Shown here one piece after another: positions 7,454-10,574 of a stretch of 10,574 nucleotides of DNA. Origin of the DNA: an uncultured Treponema sp. (GTDB taxonomy: Bacteria; Spirochaetota; Spirochaetia; Treponematales; Treponemataceae); NCBI RefSeq assembly GCF_938029485.1, contig NZ_CALHGC010000372.1, forward strand, positions 1 to 10,574, written 5' to 3'. The notes under the pieces were generated by a model, which worked only from the letters and a program-made list of their open reading frames with translations, ran no database searches and was not told where the DNA came from. The stretch's first letter is position 1; each line of letters starts with the position of its first letter. The position numbers and the translations under genes were made by a program.

Positions 7454-7993
7454 TCAAATTTCTTCTATATGTACGTTTTCGTTGGTGTATACGCAAATCT
7501 GTCCGGCGATATTTAAGCTCTTTTCAGCAATTTCGCGGGCTGATAAGTCCGTGTTGCGGAGTAGGGCGAGCGCGGCTGCATACGCATAATTGCCGCCCGA
7601 GCCGATTGCGAGGACATCTTCTTGCGGTTCAATAACATCTCCGTTTCCGGAAATCAGCAAAATGGTTTTTGCATCCGCAACCAGCAGCAGCGCTTCAAGA
7701 TTTTTCAGCATTTTATTGGTGCGCCACTCTTTGGCAAGCTCAACCGCAGCGCGGGTAATGTCGCCTCCGTATTCCTTGAGCCGCCCTTCAAACTTTTCGA
7801 GCAGTGTAAACGCATCGGCCGTTGCCCCGGCAAAACCGGTCATCACTTTGCCGTCGTAAATCTTGCGGACTTTGCGGGCATTGCCTTTCATCACCGTTTG
7901 CCCCATTGTAACCTGCCCGTCTCCGGCCATTGCGACTTTCCCGTTCCGTTTTACGGCAATAACGGTCGTACTGCGAACCTTTGTTTTTCCCAT
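7454..7993 (-). CDS. hslV: ATP-dependent protease proteolytic subunit HslV (ClpQ)
   Basis: HslV is the threonine peptidase of the HslUV complex, a dodecameric proteasome-beta homologue in the cytoplasm. From ATG 7993 the product has 179 residues, close to the usual 174-181. The sequence after MGKTKVRS aligns with the start of mature E. coli HslV (TTVIAV against TTIVSV), placing the catalytic nucleophile at Thr9, so an 8-residue propeptide must be removed. Other family marks are GDGQVTMGQTVMKGN (24-38), GFAGATADAFTL (53-64) and GSGGNYAYAA (131-140). The reading frame is open farther upstream: TTG 8032 would add 13 residues and ATG 8014 would add 7. Neither has a usable ribosome site, whereas GAGG (8005-8002) stands 8 nt before ATG 7993. 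It is the first gene of the minus-strand unit, with hslU 21 nt downstream. Confidence 0.95.
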   Translation of the reverse strand: MGKTKVRSTTVIAVKRNGKVAMAGDGQVTMGQTVMKGNARKVRKIYDGKVMTGFAGATADAFTLLEKFEGRLKEYGGDITRAAVELAKEWRTNKMLKNLEALLLVADAKTILLISGNGDVIEPQEDVLAIGSGGNYAYAAALALLRNTDLSAREIAEKSLNIAGQICVYTNENVHIEEI

Positions 7994-8001
7994 GTATAGA
8001 A

Positions 8002-8005
8002 CCTC
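8002..8005 (-). promoter_or_regulatory. Ribosome binding site that fixes the hslV start
   Basis: GAGG on the minus strand, 8 nt before ATG 7993, is the only plausible Shine-Dalgarno near the three possible hslV starts. It also gives the protein length expected of the family. Confidence 0.55.
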
Positions 8006-8022
8006 ATGCTCCATAATTGTAG

Positions 8023-8056
8023 GCGCCGCCAAATTTCGCTAAGTTTTGAGCGGCGC
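8023..8056 (-). other. GC-rich hairpin in the hslV leader
   Basis: Perfect 7-bp complementary arms GCGCCGC (8023-8029) and GCGGCGC (8050-8056) enclose a 20-nt AT-rich loop, about 30 nt upstream of the hslV start and just ahead of its ribosome site. In a leader transcript starting near 8120 this would form a stable stem-loop. It could affect mRNA stability or initiation; there is no T-run, so it is not a simple terminator. Function is unknown. Confidence 0.4.
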
Positions 8057-8126
8057 AAGTAAATTTAAAGGAAACCTCTAAAAACATCGGCTTTTGAAGC
8101 TTCCTATTAGGATAAATCGACACTAC

Positions 8127-8155
8127 AGTATATCACAATACGCTGTCATTGTATA
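8127..8155 (-). promoter_or_regulatory. Candidate sigma-70 promoter for hslVU
   Basis: On the minus strand, TATACA (8155-8150) is followed after 17 nt by TATACT (8132-8127), which matches TATAAT at 5 of 6. The -10 is preceded by TGA, giving an extended -10 (TGnTATACT). The -35 matches TTGACA at 4 of 6. Transcription would start near 8120, giving a leader of about 127 nt that includes the GC-rich hairpin. This is the best minus-strand candidate in the divergent region. Confidence 0.45.
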
Positions 8156-8168
8156 TTGCCGTAAAACC

Positions 8169-8197
8169 TTGATTTTATGGTCTATGCGATGTATCAT
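8169..8197 (+). promoter_or_regulatory. Candidate sigma-70 promoter for pepC
   Basis: TTGATT (8169-8174) and TATCAT (8192-8197) are separated by exactly 17 nt. They match TTGACA at 4 of 6 and TATAAT at 5 of 6. Transcription would start near 8204, about 40 nt upstream of the pepC ATG, whose AGGAG ribosome site is at 8233-8237. It lies back-to-back with the hslV promoter candidate, so the two -35 regions are about 15 nt apart and could compete or share a regulator. Confidence 0.5.
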
Positions 8198-8244
8198 CAA
8201 CGTAAGTTTATATATGGGCGCATCAAGCCTATAGGAGTTTATAT

Positions 8245-9579
8245 ATGAATATTTCACCGGAACTTTTACAAAAGTTTGAAAGCGACTACCGTGCAGACCC
8301 GTCGAATGCGATTATTGCAGGGGCTGTGGCCAAGAGCGGTATCGAGGATGCATCGTTTAACTATGATGTCCGCCGCCGTCACAATTTTTGCTTTTCTCAC
8401 GAAACGGAGCGCGGAGAAATTACCAATCAAAAGAAGAGCGGCCGCTGTTGGATGTTTGCTTCGCTGAATGCCGCCCGTGTAGAAATAATGAAAAAGCTTA
8501 ACCTTGAAACTTTTGAGCTTTCTCAGAACTACACGCTGTTTTGGGATAAACTTGAAAAATCCAATTACTTTTTTGAAAGCATCCTAGAGACCCTAGACGA
8601 ACCGCTCGAAGGGCGGTTGCTCGCGCATTTGCTGGCCAATCCTATTCAGGACGGCGGGCAGTGGGATATGTTCTCCGGTATTCTGCAAAAATACGGCGCT
8701 GTGCCTAAGGACGTGATGCCCGAAACTTTCCATTCTTCCGATACGCGCTTCTTTGTTGCCGAATTAACCCATCGCCTCCGCAAATATGCGCAGCTGTTGC
8801 GGGCAGGGCACAAGGCGGGAAAGTCTCTTAAAGAACTCCGCGCAGACAAGGAAGCATATCTTTCGCAGGTGTATGCTTTACTGGTTAAGGCGCTCGGTGA
8901 ACCGCCGCGCGTATTCGACTTTGAATGCCGCGATAAGGATAAGAAGTTTCACAAAGCAGAGCAGATTACCCCGCAGCAGTTCTTTAAGGAGTATGTCGGC
9001 TGGGATTTAGACAATAAAATCAGCTTAATCAATGCGCCGACGGCAGATAAGCCTTACGGCAGAGCCTACACGGTAAAGTTCCTCGGTACCGTCAAAGAAG
9101 CGGAGCCGATTCACTACATCAACGTACCGATCGAAGTGCTTAAAACGGCGGCTGTTGAATCGATTAAAGCCGGTAAGCCGGTCTGGTTCGGCTGCGATAT
9201 GGGGCCGTATATCTGCCGCCCCGAAGGCATTATGGATACCGAAGTATACCTCTACGATAAAACACTCGGCGAACTGCCTGAGTTCACAAAAGCGGAACGG
9301 CTCGATTACGGCGACAGCCTTCTTACCCATGCGATGGTGCTGACCGGCGTCGATCTGGATAAATCAGGTAAGCCGATTAAATGGCAGGTAGAAAATTCGT
9401 GGGGTGATGAATCAGGCAAAAAAGGGATGTTCTCGATGTCCGATGCGTGGTTCGATGAGTATACCTATCAGATTATGGTAGAAAAGACCTTTGTTGAGCA
9501 AAAATGGCTTGATGCTTTAAAACAGCCGCTCGTACAGCTTGAGCCGTGGGATCCGATGGGCGCGCTGGCACGGATATAG
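8245..9579 (+). CDS. pepC: Aminopeptidase C / bleomycin hydrolase (peptidase family C1)
   Basis: This is a cytoplasmic cysteine aminopeptidase of the PepC/bleomycin hydrolase group. It removes N-terminal residues from peptides and typically forms a self-compartmentalising hexamer. The 444 residues match the family (about 435-455). The oxyanion Gln62 and nucleophile Cys68 lie in the block NQKKSGRCWMFASLN (61-75). The catalytic His362 is in LLTHAMVLTGVD (359-370). The catalytic Asn384 is in WQVENSWGDE (380-389). The C-terminal arm ends EPWDPMGALARI; in the family this arm enters the active site and restricts the enzyme to aminopeptidase activity. No signal peptide is present. ATG 8245 has AGGAG at 8233-8237 with 7-nt spacing. 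It appears monocistronic, divergent from hslV and followed by a strong inverted repeat. A role in peptide nutrition fits a peptide-fermenting treponeme (inference). Confidence 0.97.
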   Translation: MNISPELLQKFESDYRADPSNAIIAGAVAKSGIEDASFNYDVRRRHNFCFSHETERGEITNQKKSGRCWMFASLNAARVEIMKKLNLETFELSQNYTLFWDKLEKSNYFFESILETLDEPLEGRLLAHLLANPIQDGGQWDMFSGILQKYGAVPKDVMPETFHSSDTRFFVAELTHRLRKYAQLLRAGHKAGKSLKELRADKEAYLSQVYALLVKALGEPPRVFDFECRDKDKKFHKAEQITPQQFFKEYVGWDLDNKISLINAPTADKPYGRAYTVKFLGTVKEAEPIHYINVPIEVLKTAAVESIKAGKPVWFGCDMGPYICRPEGIMDTEVYLYDKTLGELPEFTKAERLDYGDSLLTHAMVLTGVDLDKSGKPIKWQVENSWGDESGKKGMFSMSDAWFDEYTYQIMVEKTFVEQKWLDALKQPLVQLEPWDPMGALARI

Positions 9580-9606
9580 GAAAACGGGTTATCAACTCGG
9601 ATTTTA

Positions 9607-9657
9607 CGACGGTTTTAGATAAGCCATAATGATGGAAAGACTTATCTAAAACCGTCG
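9607..9657. repeat. Perfect 17-bp inverted repeat downstream of pepC
   Basis: The arms CGACGGTTTTAGATAAG (9607-9623) and its exact complement (9641-9657) enclose a 17-nt loop. The loop itself can add CCAT/ATGG pairing (9624-9627 with 9632-9635). It begins 27 nt after the pepC stop. As RNA it would be a very stable hairpin and may end or protect the pepC transcript. No T-run follows on either strand, so it is not a textbook intrinsic terminator. It could equally be a small dispersed repeat or a protein-binding site; one copy is seen here. Confidence 0.75.
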
Positions 9658-9820
9658 AGCATTTCTATTCCGAAGGAAGCAAAGTATTTTTCACTGTCTT
9701 CTGCCCGCTATGCAGGTGGAAGACAAAAGCTTATAGCCAAAAACTTTCCCCATATTTTTCTTACAATCAATAAGATGCGAGATGTAGAAAATTTGATGAA
9801 TTTATCATATATATAGAGCA

Positions 9821-9850
9821 TCTCTAAGAACTTGGGTAGATTTTTAGAGA
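9821..9850 (+). other. Stem-loop just upstream of the DUF2281 gene
   Basis: Arms TCTCTAAGAA (9821-9830) and TTTTTAGAGA (9841-9850) pair over 10 bp with one G-U, around a 10-nt loop. The structure ends 7 nt before the AGGAG ribosome site of the small gene at 9870. A weak promoter (TAGAAA 9785-9790, 17 nt, TATATA 9808-9813) lies just upstream, so the stem could sit at the very 5' end of the mRNA. It may be an operator for antitoxin autoregulation or an RNA structure; neither is shown. Confidence 0.4.
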
Positions 9851-9869
9851 ATTGTATAGGAGACCATAT

Positions 9870-10082
9870 ATGCCTTATACAGTTTTAGAAAAAGAACTTG
9901 CAACGCTCCCTCATGCTGCAATAAGTGAGGTTCTTGATTTTATCCGCCTGATAAAATTGAAATTTCCTGAAGAAGATGCTATTTCTGAAAAGAAGTCTCT
10001 TTTTGGCGTTTGGAAAAATGAACCTTTTTATATGTCCCCGGATTTTGATGAGCCTCTCGAAGATTTTGCGGAGTATATGTAA
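9870..10082 (+). CDS. DUF2281 family (VapB-type) antitoxin-like small protein
   Basis: This 70-residue acidic protein resembles DUF2281 proteins, usually the antitoxin partner of PIN-domain (VapC) toxins. It has an N-terminal helical part with a pattern typical of the family (LATLPHAAISEVLDFIRLIK, 10-29), a linker, and the characteristic tail FDEPLEDFAEYM (59-70). Such proteins bind and neutralise the toxin through the C-terminal tail and may repress their own promoter. ATG 9870 is preceded by AGGAG (9858-9862) at 7 nt. An upstream in-frame TTG at 9852 would add six residues but would overlap that ribosome site, so it is rejected. Instead of an intact PIN gene there is only an 18-codon stub starting at 10082. 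The local sequence is AT-rich compared with pepC and the flagellar genes. The family match is from recognition of the tail and context, without a database search. Confidence 0.75.
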   Translation: MPYTVLEKELATLPHAAISEVLDFIRLIKLKFPEEDAISEKKSLFGVWKNEPFYMSPDFDEPLEDFAEYM

Positions 10083-10138
10083 TGAAGTATTTGCTCGTTT
10101 TCCCTTCAATATTCGCCTCAGAAGAACAGTACGGCTAA
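10082..10138 (+). pseudogene. Possible remnant of a PIN-domain (VapC) toxin start
   Basis: The ATG at 10082-10084 overlaps the stop of the DUF2281 gene by one base (TAATG), the usual arrangement for an antitoxin-toxin pair. The first residues, MKYLL, resemble the common opening of PIN toxins (MKYLLDTH). The catalytic Asp expected next is absent: the frame continues VFPSIFASEEQYG and stops after 18 codons. No PIN acidic residues can be traced in the 60 nt that follow before the yefM promoter. I read it as the 5' scrap of a deleted toxin gene; chance resemblance of five residues cannot be excluded. Confidence 0.35.
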
Positions 10139-10150
10139 TATCAATACACC

Positions 10151-10184
10151 TTGATTTTTGTCTTATAGGTACGATATATTGTAC
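10151..10184 (+). promoter_or_regulatory. Promoter and operator-like palindrome of the yefM locus
   Basis: TTGATT (10151-10156) and TATATT (10175-10180) are spaced by 18 nt. They match TTGACA at 4 of 6 and TATAAT at 5 of 6, with a start near 10187, just before the ribosome site. Overlapping the -10 is an imperfect 16-bp palindrome, GTAC-N8-GTAC (10169-10184). YefM-family antitoxins are known to bind operators built on TGTACA cores, and the second half reads TTGTACT. This makes autoregulation plausible. Confidence 0.45.
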
Positions 10185-10200
10185 TCATAAAGAGGTAGAT

Positions 10201-10448
10201 ATGGATGCAATTACATATTCGGATTTACGCCGCAATCTAAAAACATACATGGATAAAGTTTACAATGACTATGAGCCTTTGATAATATCAAGGAAAATTC
10301 GGAAAATGTGATTCTTTTATCGATACATGAGTATAATAGCCTTATTGAAACCGATTATTTGCTTAGGAATGAGGCGAATGCAGCTCATTTAAAAAAATCA
10401 ATTGAACAGCATAAAGCCGGAAAAATACAAAAACACGAGTTATTGTAA
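10201..10448 (+). pseudogene. yefM: YefM/Phd family antitoxin gene broken by a one-base deletion
   Basis: The first frame opens MDAITYSDLRRNLKTYMDKV, the classic N-terminal DNA-binding half of YefM/Phd antitoxins, but stops after 36 codons (TGA 10309-10311). The rest of the family is intact in the next frame, with motifs SENVILLSIHEYNSLIETDY and LLRNEANAAHLKKSIEQHK, ending HELL at TAA 10446-10448. One extra A in the run 10294-10297 would restore AGG AAA AAT TCG (RKNS) and give an uninterrupted 82-residue protein of normal length. GAGG (10192-10195) stands 5 nt before ATG 10201. The truncated product would keep the DNA-contacting part and lose the toxin-binding tail. No YoeB/RelE toxin follows: a terminator begins 3 nt after the stop. 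A sequencing error in a homopolymer is possible, and the good conservation downstream means the break is recent if real. Confidence 0.85.
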
Positions 10449-10451
10449 GTG

Positions 10452-10486
10452 TGCGAAATTTTAGATAAAATTTCGCATATTTTTTT
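10452..10486 (+). terminator. Intrinsic terminator after yefM
   Basis: A perfect 11-bp stem, TGCGAAATTTT (10452-10462) with AAAATTTCGCA (10467-10477), has a 4-nt AGAT loop. It is followed by TAT and six Ts (10481-10486). It starts 3 nt after the yefM stop, so it closes a single-gene transcript and leaves no room for a co-transcribed toxin. Confidence 0.9.
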
Positions 10487-10574
10487 AATAGGCTGTCTAA
10501 TGCATCAGGCAAATATAGGTTGTGTCTGTTAAAACAAGCTTTTCCGTTAGCCTTTTAAAAATAGTGATGCCGGA

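Noticed and set aside
7994..8032. Longer hslV starting at TTG 8032 or ATG 8014
   Set aside because: Neither has a Shine-Dalgarno, part of the extension would come from the leader hairpin, and ATG 7993 gives the family length.
9695..9725. Stem-loop TGTCTTC/GAAGACA with additional TGC/GCA pairing
   Set aside because: Imperfect with a 4-nt bulge and no T-run; kept only as a remark because no function or conservation can be argued.
10291..10311. Programmed -1 frameshifting to make full-length YefM
   Set aside because: A -1 slip from AAA would pair on GAA and the sequence is not an X XXY YYZ heptamer; no stimulatory hairpin follows at the right distance. A simple deletion or read error is more economical.
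10487..10574. Possible gene start or further repeat at the right edge
   Set aside because: No ribosome site with an open frame, and the only inverted repeat (GCATCA/TGATGC, 57 nt apart) is too short to mean anything.

Overview
The window looks like a chromosomal segment of a spirochaete, most likely a Treponema of moderate GC (an oral-type treponeme such as the T. vincentii/T. medium group is my guess, not shown by the sequence). The basis is the gene order hslV-hslU-flgB-flgC-fliE-fliF-fliG-fliH-fliI, which I recall as the head of the large spirochaetal motility operon (the 'flgB operon'), together with the style of the proteins. The last 1 kb is clearly more AT-rich than the rest and has an accessory character.

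Minus strand, 7993 down to 1: a tightly packed transcription unit. It opens with the HslV protease and the HslU unfoldase (ATP-dependent proteasome-like complex). It continues with rod proteins FlgB and FlgC, the MS-ring/rod adaptor FliE, the MS-ring FliF, the rotor/switch protein FliG, and the export-apparatus proteins FliH and FliI. FliI is cut by the window edge after 259 residues. Gaps between the flagellar genes run from 1 to 85 nt. The 75-nt hslU-flgB gap holds a good match to a sigma-28 (FliA) promoter overlapped by a perfect TATAAT, so flagellar transcription may be reinforced there independently of hslVU. The products build the basal body from the inside out: FliF ring, FliG on its cytoplasmic face, FliE/FlgB/FlgC proximal rod, and FliH/FliI energising the type III export gate.

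Centre, 7994 to 8244: a divergent intergenic region with sigma-70-like promoters facing hslV (minus) and pepC (plus), plus a GC-rich hairpin in the hslV leader. Plus strand 8245-9579 is a complete C1-family aminopeptidase (PepC/bleomycin hydrolase), transcribed alone.

Right end, 9580 to 10574: accessory material. Behind pepC lies a perfect 17-bp inverted repeat (9607-9657). The stretch 9658-9820 has no gene I can support, only a modest imperfect stem-loop (arms 9695-9701/9719-9725). Then come a DUF2281/VapB-type antitoxin (9870-10082) with only a stub where its PIN toxin should start, and a YefM/Phd-type antitoxin (10201-10448) broken by a one-base deletion. The latter has its own promoter and operator-like palindrome and a strong terminator 3 nt after its stop, leaving no room for a YoeB/RelE toxin. 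From 10487 to the end I see no gene. The right end therefore looks like two decayed or orphaned toxin-antitoxin loci side by side. I found no rRNA, tRNA, CRISPR array, transposase or phage gene.
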